DNA from: CATQHW01 sp965243545
Lineage (GTDB): Bacteria > Spirochaetota > Spirochaetia > SZUA-6 > Bin103
DNA length: 64,000 nucleotides
NCBI GenBank assembly: GCA_965243545.1
Contig: OZ251573.1
Location: 558,001-622,000 of the forward strand
Direction: 5' to 3'
Below, one piece after another: positions 1 to 8,134 of this stretch. The notes beneath the pieces were generated by a model. It worked only from the letters and a program-made list of their open reading frames with translations. It ran no database searches and was not told where the DNA came from. Position 1 is the stretch's first letter. Every line of letters begins with the position of its first letter. A program made the position numbers and the translations under genes.

Positions 1-655
1 GCGCCATGCCGGCGATGCCGGTCATCTTTCTCATTGTGCGAATCCCCCTTGGAGGTGTTGGGTTGAGTGTGCCGGGCATGATGGGGGACCGCGCGCCGCG
101 TGTCAACTCCCCGGATGGCGGCCCCGCTGGCCTGTCCGCCGGCCTCCCGGAACGCGCCGGTTCGGCGCGCCCTCGCACCGGCCGCGCACGCCATGGCGCG
201 CGGCATGGAGAGACCGTATATTACTTCGTGTGAATCAGATAAAGCGATTCTCTTCGGCTTGGCGCCGCATCGGTGCGTTGGTACCAGAGCAAGTCCCGGT
301 GCGAGGGAGGACACCAGGAAGCGCCCGAAACCCTGTCACGGCCCTCTCAAGGCAGCTACGGGGAAAGGGCCGGCCAGCCGTCGGTACACACTCAACCCAC
401 CTTACCAAGGGGGGACGGCCGGCCAGCCCGGTCAAGTCGTCGTCAGCGGCAGAAGTCCTCTCCCCAGAGCGTGCGGGCGGCGCGGATGCGGCGGGGAAGC
501 CTCGCCGCCAGCTCCCGGATCACCCATCAGGCGGACACTGAGCCAGCGCCGGCCGGCGATCCGAGGCCGACTGCACCACGAGTGGATGGGGCGGCGCTTC
601 GGCGTCTCCTGCTCAGTCATGCAGTCATGCCAACAAAACGCATGTTCGCCAACAG
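1..655. other. Gene-free stretch, no recognised feature
   Basis: I see no convincing gene here. Open frames on both strands are low-complexity Arg/Pro/Gly-rich shadows with no recognisable domain. The stretch lies downstream of the convergent repeat protein (which ends at 656) and holds short GGCCGGCC palindromes. A small possible hairpin is formed by GAATC and GATTC at about 234-257. I looked for tmRNA, RNase P RNA, SRP RNA and cobalamin-riboswitch signatures around 230-540 and did not find them. A structured RNA or an eroded gene cannot be excluded. Confidence 0.4.
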
Positions 656-2305
656 TCAAGGGTCTCCAGCGTCACGGCCTCCGAACCACGGAGGCAAACC
701 GCGAATGCCGCCTCCTCCACCACCGCCTCCGCCACCGCGTAGAGCTGGGGGGAATCGGGTGCCGCTGGCAGGCTCGGGGCGGGGCGGTGGGTTGTTCGGC
801 CGATACCTACTCCCCGGGGGCAGCATCGTCTTCGATGGGGGTGTAGCCGGCGGCCTTGTGGTACTTCCGATCTTGTCGCAAGCTATGATCGCCGCCGCAA
901 GCGCGACATCTTCCGATACATACGACTCCTTTGTGATGGACGTCGAGCTATCCCGCGACGTCCAGCACGTGACTGTTGCTCGGTGCGGCTCCGGCGGCCT
1001 GGTCGCCGAACCGCCTCTATCGGCGCAAGCCTTACGGGCCGCAGCCGCAGCCTCGTCGAACGTCGGGCCAGTCCGGCGGATGATCGTGCTGCTATCGTGC
1101 GAAGTCCAACACTGCATCTGCGCCTCAATAGGCGGCGGCGGCGGTGGCGGGCGCGGCGGAGTCGGGCGATCGTCGCCGCCGTCGTCGTCATCTGAGTCGT
1201 CTGGATCATCTGAGTCGTCTGAATCATCTGAATCATCTGAGTCGCCGGCTGGCGGTGATCGGGGGGCCAACGGTCGCGCCGCACCAGCCGGCGCAGCCGG
1301 AGTCGGGGCCGGCGGGGGCGTCGTTACCGCTTCGCTCGGCTCGGGGTCGGCCGGCGGCGGCGTCGGGGCCGGCGCGGCCGGCCGCGTCAGCGATCCGCCG
1401 CTACGCGTGCAGGCCCCATCCACCATACTTCTAGCCTGGGCATAAGTATAGGCTCGCTGTGTGATCGTCCTGCTAGTATCATGGCTACTCCAGCACACAA
1501 AACTATAGTTCTTTTGCCGGGAACGGGGCGCCGGCGGCCTGGTCGTCGATCCGCCGCTATCCGTGCAAGCCTTCGTCGCCGCAGCGGTAGCAGCGCTCGA
1601 AGTCGTACCGGTCCGATCGATCCTGCTATTCGTGTTGTGGTCGTTCCAACAGAACACCGATGCCGATGCAGGCCGTTGCGGTTGCGGTTCGGTCAGCGAT
1701 CCGCCGCTATCCCGGCACGCTTGTTGCGCCGCAGCAATAGCAGCGCTCTCAGGCGAGTCGACCCCGACGATCCAGCGCTCGTCGTCGTAAGCCATCCAAC
1801 AGGGCACCTCAACGCGGACCGGCCTGGTCGTCCATCCGCCGCTATCCCGGCATGCCTGACGCGCCGCAGCCACAGCATCGTTCACGTTCGCTCCGGTTCG
1901 GTTGACGGTCGTGCTCGTGCTTTGGTCGGTCCAACACGTCACCGACGCCGGCACGGACGTCGGCGGGTCCGGGCGGGTCAGCGATCCGCCTTCATCCGTG
2001 CACGCGGTTTCGGTGTTGAAATTGCGGCTCGTGTTGTAGTGACTGAACCAGCATTCGACGGACGTGTCGCCTTCCTGGCGCGCCGGCCTGGTCGTCGATC
2101 CGCCCTGCGATTCGCACAGCGACTCTGCGAAAGCAAGCGCCGCTGCGTGATCATCACCGTAAGCAGGCCGCTCATAGCTTTGAGTGTGAGATTTCCAGCA
2201 GATAACGGATGTCCACACCACATCATCATTGGCCACCACCGCCGGCGCGGCGCCGGCGATCAGCAGCACGGCCGCCACGGCCGCGCCTATCAATCGTCGT
2301 TTCAT
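656..2305 (-). CDS. Secreted protein of eight ~40-residue CW...C repeats
   Basis: I do not recognise the family. The 549-residue product starts with a Lys/Arg-rich, hydrophobic signal peptide (residues 1-26). Eight repeats follow, each opening with Cys-Trp and ending in a pattern like AC-x-D-S-G-G-S-x-T-R-P. The paired cysteines are at 36/64, 85/102, 124/152, 169/197, 219/247, 271/299, 399/427 and 447/476, so spacing is almost always 28 residues. This suggests one disulfide per repeat. Repeats 6 and 7 are separated by a Pro-rich, Asp/Ser-rich linker (about 310-392). The C-terminus is Pro-rich and ends near a run of about ten glycines. An AAGGAGGG ribosome site 5 nt before the ATG fixes the start. 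The DsbA-like gene close upstream on the same strand could serve disulfide formation (inference). Confidence 0.8.
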   Translation of the reverse strand: MKRRLIGAAVAAVLLIAGAAPAVVANDDVVWTSVICWKSHTQSYERPAYGDDHAAALAFAESLCESQGGSTTRPARQEGDTSVECWFSHYNTSRNFNTETACTDEGGSLTRPDPPTSVPASVTCWTDQSTSTTVNRTGANVNDAVAAARQACRDSGGWTTRPVRVEVPCWMAYDDERWIVGVDSPESAAIAAAQQACRDSGGSLTEPQPQRPASASVFCWNDHNTNSRIDRTGTTSSAATAAATKACTDSGGSTTRPPAPRSRQKNYSFVCWSSHDTSRTITQRAYTYAQARSMVDGACTRSGGSLTRPAAPAPTPPPADPEPSEAVTTPPPAPTPAAPAGAARPLAPRSPPAGDSDDSDDSDDSDDPDDSDDDDGGDDRPTPPRPPPPPPPIEAQMQCWTSHDSSTIIRRTGPTFDEAAAAARKACADRGGSATRPPEPHRATVTCWTSRDSSTSITKESYVSEDVALAAAIIACDKIGSTTRPPATPPSKTMLPPGSRYRPNNPPPRPEPASGTRFPPALRGGGGGGGGGGIRGLPPWFGGRDAGDP

Positions 2306-2366
2306 CGTTCCCTCCTTGGGGTCGTTCGTGTTGCGGGTTGATCGGCCGGCGTGCTACGGCATGGCG

Positions 2367-2741
2367 CTACCCTCCCGCGGCCCACAACGCCGCCAGGCAG
2401 GCGGCGACGGGGCCGGCGCGCGGGGTCACGGCGCACCAGGGCGCCGGCATGAATCGGGGCAGGTCGGGGCGGACGGCGCGCAGGTGCGACCAGGCGCGCC
2501 CGTCCAGGTCGGTTCGATGCAGGGTCAGCGTCAGCACCGCGGCGCCGGCGCCGTCGGTCACGCTGGCAAGCACCACGGCGCCCAAGTCGGCGGCGCGCAG
2601 CCTGCAGCCGCCCGGCAAGCGCACCGGGGCGCCTTCCAGGGCTGCGGTCACCCTGGGCCGAAGCGCGGCCACCAGGGCGGGCGCGAAGTCTGCCGCCGTC
2701 ACGGTCCGCACGTCGCCGGCCGGCAGCGCCACCACCGTCAC
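2367..2741 (-). CDS. Small hypothetical protein coupled to DsbA-like gene
   Basis: This is a 124-residue protein with no domain I recognise. It is rich in Ala, Val and Leu, has no signal peptide, and contains several paired-strand-like stretches such as GAAVLTLTLHRTDL. The GTG start overlaps the stop of the upstream thioredoxin-fold gene in a GTGA (2738-2741), so the two are very likely translated together. Its role may be linked to that oxidoreductase, but nothing in the sequence says how. The coding call rests on the coupling and the clean frame. Confidence 0.55.
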   Translation of the reverse strand: MTVVALPAGDVRTVTAADFAPALVAALRPRVTAALEGAPVRLPGGCRLRAADLGAVVLASVTDGAGAAVLTLTLHRTDLDGRAWSHLRAVRPDLPRFMPAPWCAVTPRAGPVAACLAALWAAGG

Positions 2742-3430
2742 CGCCTTCGCAACTCGTCGTCGATCAGCGCCGCCAGCTCCTCGAACGGCACTGCGCCGGC
2801 CAGCGGCCGGCCGTTGATGAACAGCGTCGGCGTGCCCTCGACGCCGGCCTCGATGCCGGCGTCCACGTCGGCGTGAACGGCGTCGTGGTAGCGGCGGTCA
2901 TCCAGACAGGCGCGGAACGCCGCGGTGTCCATGCCGAGGCGCGCCGCCTTCTGTCGCAGGTCGCCGGCCGACAGCGCCGCTTGCTCGCGGAACAGCAGCG
3001 CGTGCAGGTCCCAGAACCGGCCCTGCTCGTCCGCGCAGGCGGCAGCCTCGGCGGCGCGCCACGCATCGGGGTGGATGCCGGTCAGGAGGAAGTGCCGGAA
3101 CACCAGACGCACGCGGCCGGCGTACTCGGTCTTGACGCGGTCCAGGGCCGGCTGCAGGGCCGCGCAGAAGGGGCACTGAAAGTCGGAGAACTCGACGATG
3201 GTGACCGGCGCGTCGGCCGGGCCGACGGACGGGCCGGCCGGCTCGACCGCTACGCGCAACGGTTCCGCCGGCGCCGTGTCGTGGTCTGCCAGCGCCACGC
3301 CGGCGTTGAGCGCCGCGGCCAGCGCGCAGAGCAGGAGTCGGTGCGCGAACGTCCGCGCGCACCGCCCCACCAAGCGGGGGGCGATCGTCAGACGCGCGCG
3401 CGGCGCCACCTGCAACGCGCGAATGCCCAA
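2738..3430 (-). CDS. DsbA-family thiol oxidoreductase, exported
   Basis: Predicted periplasmic or extracytoplasmic disulfide oxidoreductase of the DsbA/thioredoxin fold. The active site CPFC is at residues 86-89 in the context FSDFQCPFC. The helical insertion typical of DsbA follows, and the cis-proline loop is seen as GTPTLFINGRP near residue 200. The N-terminus has a hydrophobic stretch ending in GVALA (about residues 31-48), consistent with a signal peptide. The furthest-upstream start is a TTG at 3430; a GTG at 3370 would give a more typical signal peptide, so the start is uncertain. It overlaps the downstream small gene by 4 bp and lies upstream of the cysteine-rich repeat protein, a plausible substrate (inference). 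Confidence 0.85.
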   Translation of the reverse strand: MGIRALQVAPRARLTIAPRLVGRCARTFAHRLLLCALAAALNAGVALADHDTAPAEPLRVAVEPAGPSVGPADAPVTIVEFSDFQCPFCAALQPALDRVKTEYAGRVRLVFRHFLLTGIHPDAWRAAEAAACADEQGRFWDLHALLFREQAALSAGDLRQKAARLGMDTAAFRACLDDRRYHDAVHADVDAGIEAGVEGTPTLFINGRPLAGAVPFEELAALIDDELRRR

Positions 3431-3511
3431 GTCCGGGAAGGGCCTTGGCGGAGGTCCCGCTTCGTCTGGCGCGCGCCGCGGTCTATCAGTGCCGAGGCGT
3501 TTACCTCGACA

Positions 3512-3543
3512 CGTTATCTTCCGACAATAGCCATTAGCAGAGG
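3512..3543 (+). repeat. Left terminal inverted repeat of recombinase element
   Basis: Begins CGTTATCTTCCGA and ends CAGAGG. It pairs with the reverse complement of 4843-4874 at 29 of 32 positions; the three differences lie at repeat positions 14, 25 and 26. Its last bases (AGAGG, continuing into GAAAA) form the likely ribosome site of the recombinase, so the repeat doubles as part of the gene's expression signal and may be a recombinase binding site. Confidence 0.75.
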
Positions 3544-3551
3544 AAAACCGT

Positions 3552-4610
3552 ATGGAGGAAGAAGCGAGGGCTCAGCTATCCGGAGTCGCCAGCCAACAGG
3601 CCACTCCGACCGCGCAGCCTTGGGTCATGGAATACCACGACGCGAACATCAACGACCTTGAATCGCCGTTGGCCGGCATCCCCGCCAACGCCGACATCGA
3701 ACGTAACGCTCACGCCCCCAACACGCGCCGCGCCTACGACGCAGGATGGGAGCGGTGGCAGGGATGGGCCGTCTATCGCCGCGCCCGCGTCTTGCCGGCG
3801 CATCCGGACGCCGTGGCCGCCTATCTGAAAGAACGGGCGATGGCCGGCTTGTCGCCGGCCACCGTGCAAGTGGACCGCGCCAGTATCGCAGCAGGCCACC
3901 GCGCCGCAGGCGCCGGCGACCCCACGGCCCACGAAGCCGTCCGCCAACTCATGCGGTGCATCGTCAGAACGAACCCCTGCACCCGAGGGCAGGTTGACGG
4001 CGTGGGCTGGGAAGACGCCGATCGGGCGGCGCAGCTCGCTGAGAGCGGCGGCTCGCCAGCCGGTCTGCGCGACGGCGCGTTGATCCGGGTGGGAAGCGAT
4101 GCCATGCTGCGGGTGTCCGAGCTTGCGGCGCTCGACTTCGCCGATGTGATTGAGCGTCCGTGCGGCGATGGCATCTTGACCGTCCGCCGGTCCAAAACCG
4201 ACCAGGAGGGACGGGGCCACGAGCGCTACCTTGGCCCCCCGACAATCGCGGCCCTCCGGCGTTACCGGCTGCTGGTGGCGGAGGCGCCGACCGACGGCGC
4301 GCTGTTCCGGCGCATCAACAAGGGGGGCGCCATTGGCGGACGGCTCAGCGCGCGGTCGATCCGGGACATCATCACGCGGCGCGCGGGCGCTGCCGGCATC
4401 GGCGGCCGGGTGTCCGGTCACTCGTTACGGGTGGGGTCGGCGCAGTCCCTGGCGGCGGCCGGGGCGGGGCTGGTCGATATGCAGCTGGCTGCCGATTGGA
4501 GATCGTCTCGGATGCCGGCCCACTACGCGCGGCGTCTGGAGGCCACGCGCGGCCCGGTGGCGCGGCTCAGGTACGGGATGGCCCGCGACGGCGGCCCAAG
4601 CAACGAGTAG
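3552..4610 (+). CDS. Tyrosine recombinase / integrase
   Basis: A 352-residue site-specific recombinase. The N-terminal SAM-like core-binding domain (about residues 50-140) contains the NTRRAYDAGWERW motif typical of XerC/D-like and phage-type enzymes. In the catalytic domain I see Arg177 (LRVSELAALDF), Lys205 (RRSKTDQEG), His280-x-x-Arg283 (HSLRVG), Trp306 at the usual His/Trp site, and the nucleophile Tyr315 (HYARR). All catalytic positions are therefore present and the enzyme is probably active. The ATG at 3552 follows AGAGGAAAA. The gene is bounded by 32-bp inverted repeats and stands alone, which points to a self-mobilising element rather than a housekeeping Xer protein. Confidence 0.9.
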   Translation: MEEEARAQLSGVASQQATPTAQPWVMEYHDANINDLESPLAGIPANADIERNAHAPNTRRAYDAGWERWQGWAVYRRARVLPAHPDAVAAYLKERAMAGLSPATVQVDRASIAAGHRAAGAGDPTAHEAVRQLMRCIVRTNPCTRGQVDGVGWEDADRAAQLAESGGSPAGLRDGALIRVGSDAMLRVSELAALDFADVIERPCGDGILTVRRSKTDQEGRGHERYLGPPTIAALRRYRLLVAEAPTDGALFRRINKGGAIGGRLSARSIRDIITRRAGAAGIGGRVSGHSLRVGSAQSLAAAGAGLVDMQLAADWRSSRMPAHYARRLEATRGPVARLRYGMARDGGPSNE

Positions 4611-4842
4611 GGCCGCCGTATGCCGGGCCGAGCGCCGGTCAGATATGCAACTACTTTACCACAAGAACGTTACGATGACCGCGCGGATTCTCGTGGGCGG
4701 ATCGACTCAAGGTTTGGTCCCCTCGATGGAAGCGGTCGGATCAAGGGATTGACACCTTGCGCGCGCCATGCTTGAGTACTGGCCGTGATCGGCGGACGGG
4801 TGACGGGCGGAACGGCGCGAAGCCGGCTCAGCCGTAGCATAG

Positions 4843-4874
4843 CCTCTGACAATGGCTATTATCGGAAGATAACG
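4843..4874 (-). repeat. Right terminal inverted repeat of recombinase element
   Basis: Inverse copy of the left repeat at 3512-3543 (29 of 32 matches). It lies about 230 bp downstream of the recombinase stop and 34 bp from the end of the decayed DUF4276 gene. The AT-rich core GGCTATTATCGGAAGATAA stands out from the GC-rich surroundings. Confidence 0.75.
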
Positions 4875-4907
4875 CAGTCTCCTTGAGGTCAGCGGTGCGC
4901 CGACCCG

Positions 4908-5124
4908 CTACCGCGTCAGCGCGCGAATCTGCTCCCGGAAATACCGGAAGCTCGGCGACTCATTGCTCTCCACGTCCATGCGCTCGGCTATGCGCTCCGC
5001 CCATGCTGCCTTCTCCCTTCCGACCACCTGCCATCCTGATCGTTTGAGAGACGCGGCGCCGCCGCGATACACGGCGTCCGCAAGCAGTTCCCGACCGATC
5101 CTCGACCAATATCTCGAAGTGCAT
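4908..5124 (-). pseudogene. DUF4276-family protein, internally deleted
   Basis: The first codons read MHFEILVEDRSG, the typical start of DUF4276 (TOPRIM-like) proteins. After a frame change the last 60 or so codons read as the family's C-terminus, including GRELLADAVYRGG and MDVESNESPSFRYF before a stop at 4908. Intact members are about 200 residues; only some 70 codons remain, so the middle is lost and the frame broken. It starts 5 nt after the stop of the decayed ATPase, the usual gene order for AAA-ATPase/DUF4276 pairs. Confidence 0.7.
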
Positions 5125-5129
5125 TGCGG

Positions 5130-5595
5130 CTACTTGGCGTCCAGATAGTCGCTGTACCACAGGCTGCCGAGCGGCAGACCTTCTTCCGTCATACTGCTGA
5201 CGACCGGATCGTCGCTCGCCCGCTGCACGGTAGACATTCCGTCGACGCCTTTCTGCAGGATCTTGGGCGATCTCCATCTCGTACGTAATCGGACGATGCG
5301 CCGGGCGTTGCCGGTAGTACAGCTCGAAGGCGATCGGCCCGTCGGTTCCCTGCGTGCGGAGCCGTGCGAAGCCCCCTCTGCCGCGCGCGTCGCAGGCGTC
5401 CTCGACACCCATCCGGAGGGCATCGGCAAGAAACCCGAACGCATCGAACAGGGCGCTCTTGCCGACGCCGTTCTTGCCGATCACCGCCGACATGCGCGTG
5501 AGCGGCGCCCGGCCCTGCTGATTCCAGAGACGCCCCAGCGTGACGTCGCGGAGCACCTTGAAGTTGCTCACCCTGAATCCTTCGATCGTCGCCAT
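5130..5595 (-). pseudogene. AAA (SMC-like) ATPase, internally deleted
   Basis: The N-terminus is intact from the ATG at 5595 (MATIEGFRVSNFKVLRD) and has a clear Walker A, GKNGVGKS. It continues to about YEMEIAQD. There the frame changes and the remaining sequence, ending in LPLGSLWYSDYLDAK, reads like the C-terminal end of this ATPase family. Only about 155 codons are left of an expected 350-400, and Walker B, signature and H-loop are missing. With the DUF4276 gene behind it, this is a dead copy of an OLD/SMC-like ATPase pair of the kind often found in defence islands. Confidence 0.75.
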
Positions 5596-5691
5596 CACCA
5601 AGTCCTCGGATTTCGTCTTGCGGGCGCCCGACCGGGTTGCAGGTCGTCGAGCGCTGTGACCGGCCGACCGGCCAGCCGCAGGCAAACATCA

Positions 5692-5697
5692 TATACT
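5692..5697 (+). promoter_or_regulatory. -10 box (TATACT) 7 nt before the start codon
   Basis: TATACT ends 7 nt upstream of the ATG at 5705, so transcription would begin at or next to the start codon and the mRNA would be leaderless. No Shine-Dalgarno sequence is visible and I see no good -35 box. Confidence 0.5.
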
Positions 5698-5704
5698 GCC
5701 GGCC

Positions 5705-7450
5705 ATGCTCGACCGCCCCCTGCCGCAGACCGCTCTGGACCTGACCACGCCGATGCCGGCGCCGCACTGGGCGCTGCTGCAGCGCCACCTGCTGGCGGCG
5801 CTGCCGGAGGCGGTCGAGGCGTTCCACGCCCGGTACTTCGACGAACGCGGCTACCTGCTGTGCTATCCGCGGTGGGGAGCGCTGGACGGCCCCGACGACG
5901 CGGCCGAGAACGTCACCGGCTGGACGGAGCTGTACGCGCTCGGCGGCCCGGAGCGGCTGCTGGACCTCTACCGGCACGGTATCGAGGGACACATGCGGCA
6001 GTACACCGAAGTGCGCACCGTCGAGTGCCCGCTGGCCCGAGACGGCATGTACTACCGGGAGTTCCCGACCAGCTTCGACTCCGTGCACAACGCCGAGGGC
6101 TTCCACGGGCTGTTCCAGCAGGGGTTGGCCGAACCGTGGGACCCGGCGTACCGGGCGCGCATGCGCTGCTACGCCGGCCTCTACCTGGGCGAGGACGCCG
6201 GCGCCCCCAACTACGACCCGGAACACCGGCTGATCCGCAGCGTCATGACCGGCAGCCGCGGGCCGGTGCTGCGCACCACCACCCCGGTCGACTGGGGCGG
6301 CGACCCGTTCGAGTGCCAGGGGCGCTTCACGCCGCTCCGCTGGCACCGCACGTGGGACGACTACGTCCGGCACTTCACGCCGTACCGGGACGTGGCCGGC
6401 GACACGCCGTGCAACCTGATCGTCACCACGATCGTGCTCAACGCCTATCTGTGCACGGGCGAACGGAAGTACCGGGACTGGATCGTCGACTACGCCGACG
6501 CCTGGGTGGAGCGGACCCGGCGGAACGGCGGCATCATTCCGAGCCACGTCGGGCTGGACGGCGCCATCGGCGGCGCCGGCGGCCGCTGGTGGGGAGCGGT
6601 GTACGGATGGGACCATAGGGCGTTCTTCCGCACGCTGGCGCCGTACGGTTTCGGCAACGCGCTGCTGGTCTCCGGCGACCAGCGCTACGTCGACGTGTGG
6701 CGCGGCGTGATCGACGCCGTCAACGCGCAGGCGCGGGAGATCGACGGCGCGCTGCAGTACCCGCAGAAGCACGGGGCCGACGGCTGGTACGAGTATTCCC
6801 CGCAGCCCTACGATCACGGCGCGCTGGAGGTGTTCTACTGGTCGATGCGGGAGCGGGACCGCGCGCTTGCGCGCCGCGCTGGCGGCTGGGCGGCCTATCT
6901 GTGCGGCGGCGCGCCCGATTACCCGGTCAGCGCCCTGCAGGGCGAGTTGGAGGCGACGCGCGAGCGGATGCGGCTCATGCGCGAAGACCGCACCACGCCG
7001 GACACCCGGCTGTCCGAAAGCCCGAACGGCATGAACCCGGGCGCCGGCATCTGGCGGCTAGTGGAGCTGATGCTGGGCGGGCTGCCGTCACGGCACGTCG
7101 GCGCCGCGTGGCACACCCGCCTGCGCTACTTCGACCCGGACCGCGGCCGCGCCGGCATCCCCGAAGACGTGGCGTCGCTGGTCGATTCCATGAGTGAAGA
7201 CGAGGTGTCGGTGACGCTGGTCAACGTCAGCCCGGTGCGCCGCCACGCGCTGGTCATGCAGGCCGGCGCCTACGCCGAGCACCAGTTCACCGCCGCGCAC
7301 GTGAACGGCGCGGCCATCGCCCTGGACGAGCCGGCCATCACCGTAACGCTGGCGCCCGGCGCCGGCGCGCGGCTCACCCTCAAGATGAACCGCTACGCCA
7401 ATCAGCCTACGCACGCCTTCCCCGGCGTGCCGTCTCCGCTAACGCGTTAG
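5705..7450 (+). CDS. Large hypothetical protein, possible alpha/alpha-barrel fold
   Basis: A 581-residue protein without signal peptide or membrane segments that I cannot assign to a named family. Many Trp/Tyr/His-rich motifs are spread along the sequence (YREFPTSFDSVHNAEG, HRTWDDYVRHFTPYRD, GADGWYEYSPQPYDHG). The alternating helical segments around residues 200-450 recall six-hairpin glycosidase-like proteins. The last ~100 residues look beta-rich and could be an accessory domain. It stands alone in its direction. A carbohydrate-related role is a guess from fold-like appearance only. Confidence 0.75.
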   Translation: MLDRPLPQTALDLTTPMPAPHWALLQRHLLAALPEAVEAFHARYFDERGYLLCYPRWGALDGPDDAAENVTGWTELYALGGPERLLDLYRHGIEGHMRQYTEVRTVECPLARDGMYYREFPTSFDSVHNAEGFHGLFQQGLAEPWDPAYRARMRCYAGLYLGEDAGAPNYDPEHRLIRSVMTGSRGPVLRTTTPVDWGGDPFECQGRFTPLRWHRTWDDYVRHFTPYRDVAGDTPCNLIVTTIVLNAYLCTGERKYRDWIVDYADAWVERTRRNGGIIPSHVGLDGAIGGAGGRWWGAVYGWDHRAFFRTLAPYGFGNALLVSGDQRYVDVWRGVIDAVNAQAREIDGALQYPQKHGADGWYEYSPQPYDHGALEVFYWSMRERDRALARRAGGWAAYLCGGAPDYPVSALQGELEATRERMRLMREDRTTPDTRLSESPNGMNPGAGIWRLVELMLGGLPSRHVGAAWHTRLRYFDPDRGRAGIPEDVASLVDSMSEDEVSVTLVNVSPVRRHALVMQAGAYAEHQFTAAHVNGAAIALDEPAITVTLAPGAGARLTLKMNRYANQPTHAFPGVPSPLTR

Positions 7451-7452
7451 CG
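7437..7452. other. 16-bp perfect palindrome over a stop codon
   Basis: CGCTAACGCGTTAGCG reads the same on both strands and spans the TAG of the preceding gene. It could fold at the 3' end of the mRNA, but no T-run follows, so a terminator role is unproven. Confidence 0.3.
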
Positions 7453-7487
7453 CGCCGAACCGCTCCCGGAAACATCACTTCTTCGAT

Positions 7488-7715
7488 TCATTCAGTGAAT
7501 GTACGGTATTCCTTTACCGTCATTCCGGCCGTGCGCAAGTTGCTGCGAAGGACGTGCTGTGACACCTCACGCGAGCCGACAGGAACTATAACAGGGCGCT
7601 TGGCGCCATCCTTCGTAAGCTTGACGTGAGAACCTTCCTGTCCGTGTACTTTCCAACCATTCAGCTGGAAGAACCTGATAAGCTCTTCGGGCTTCGGAAG
7701 TCTAAGTTTGGACAT
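7488..7715 (-). CDS. hicA: HicA-family mRNA interferase toxin
   Basis: A 75-residue toxin of the HicA family with a double-stranded-RNA-binding-like fold. The catalytic histidine is His30 in the motif GSHVKLTKDG; PVIVPVGSREVSQHVLRSNLRTAGMT is typical of the family's second half. It would cleave mRNA when free of its antitoxin. The gene overlaps the end of hicB by 55 bp in another frame, so the two are coupled. The pair is visibly less GC-rich than its neighbours, suggesting recent transfer. Confidence 0.9.
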   Translation of the reverse strand: MSKLRLPKPEELIRFFQLNGWKVHGQEGSHVKLTKDGAKRPVIVPVGSREVSQHVLRSNLRTAGMTVKEYRTFTE

Positions 7716-8041
7716 CCATCGTCACGTGCTTCATCATCTTCCCTCCCGTTCCTCTTGAGCACTACCGGACTACCTATTGCAACTCCATTGGAGTGTTCGG
7801 CGCCGTCTTCCGCTGGCGTCAAACCGCATTCGATAAGAACTTCGTTCAACGTTCCCATTTCGTAGCAGGTTGACAGGAAAATCTGAATCGCTTCGTTCAG
7901 GTTGTCGAGCGCCTCTTCCTTCGTGCTTCCCTGTGAGCATACGTCAAGAGGATCACAGTGCGATACATACAGACCTGTTTCGAGGTCGCGCCATACTTTC
8001 CGTTCGATCCGAATCAGCAAACCTGCAAATGACCTACTCAT
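7661..8041 (-). CDS. hicB: HicB-family antitoxin
   Basis: Antitoxin partner of HicA. The N-terminal HicB domain is recognisable in GLYVSHCDPLDVCSQGSTKEEALDNL, followed by helices. A hydrophilic tail ends the protein and I see no clear DNA-binding motif. I chose the ATG at 8041 (MSRSFAGLL); ATGs at 8047 and 8065 are possible in frame. Here hicB precedes hicA and overlaps it by 55 bp; both orders occur in this family. Autoregulation by HicB is usual for the family but no operator was identified. Confidence 0.85.
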   Translation of the reverse strand: MSRSFAGLLIRIERKVWRDLETGLYVSHCDPLDVCSQGSTKEEALDNLNEAIQIFLSTCYEMGTLNEVLIECGLTPAEDGAEHSNGVAIGSPVVLKRNGREDDEARDDGCPNLDFRSPKSLSGSSS

Positions 8042-8134
8042 GAGCATACCGGAGCGGCGGTCCAAGGCGGCCTAAAGGTCGCGTCGCCGCGTCACGCACG
8101 TCAACATGCCGCTCCGCGCGGCATTTGTCAAGGG

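Larger units (their letters stand above)
3512..4874 (+). mobile_element. Single-gene tyrosine-recombinase element with 32-bp terminal inverted repeats
   Basis: A tyrosine recombinase gene (3552-4610) is the only gene between two inverted repeats at 3512-3543 and 4843-4874 that match at 29 of 32 positions. The left repeat ends 8 bp before the start codon, so it overlaps the ribosome-binding region. The right repeat lies about 230 bp after the stop, and the tail between holds no gene I can see. No target duplication is obvious, as expected for tyrosine recombination. The arrangement resembles an insertion sequence moved by a tyrosine recombinase, or a small integrative cassette. I do not know a named family with this layout. 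Confidence 0.65.

Noticed and set aside
230..540. Structured RNA such as tmRNA, RNase P RNA, SRP RNA or a cobalamin riboswitch
   Set aside because: Some stem-like GC stretches are present, but none of the conserved core motifs of these RNAs could be found.
432..659. 75-codon frame on the minus strand ending the repeat-protein region
   Set aside because: No domain or ribosome site, and a Pro/Arg-rich composition typical of shadow frames.
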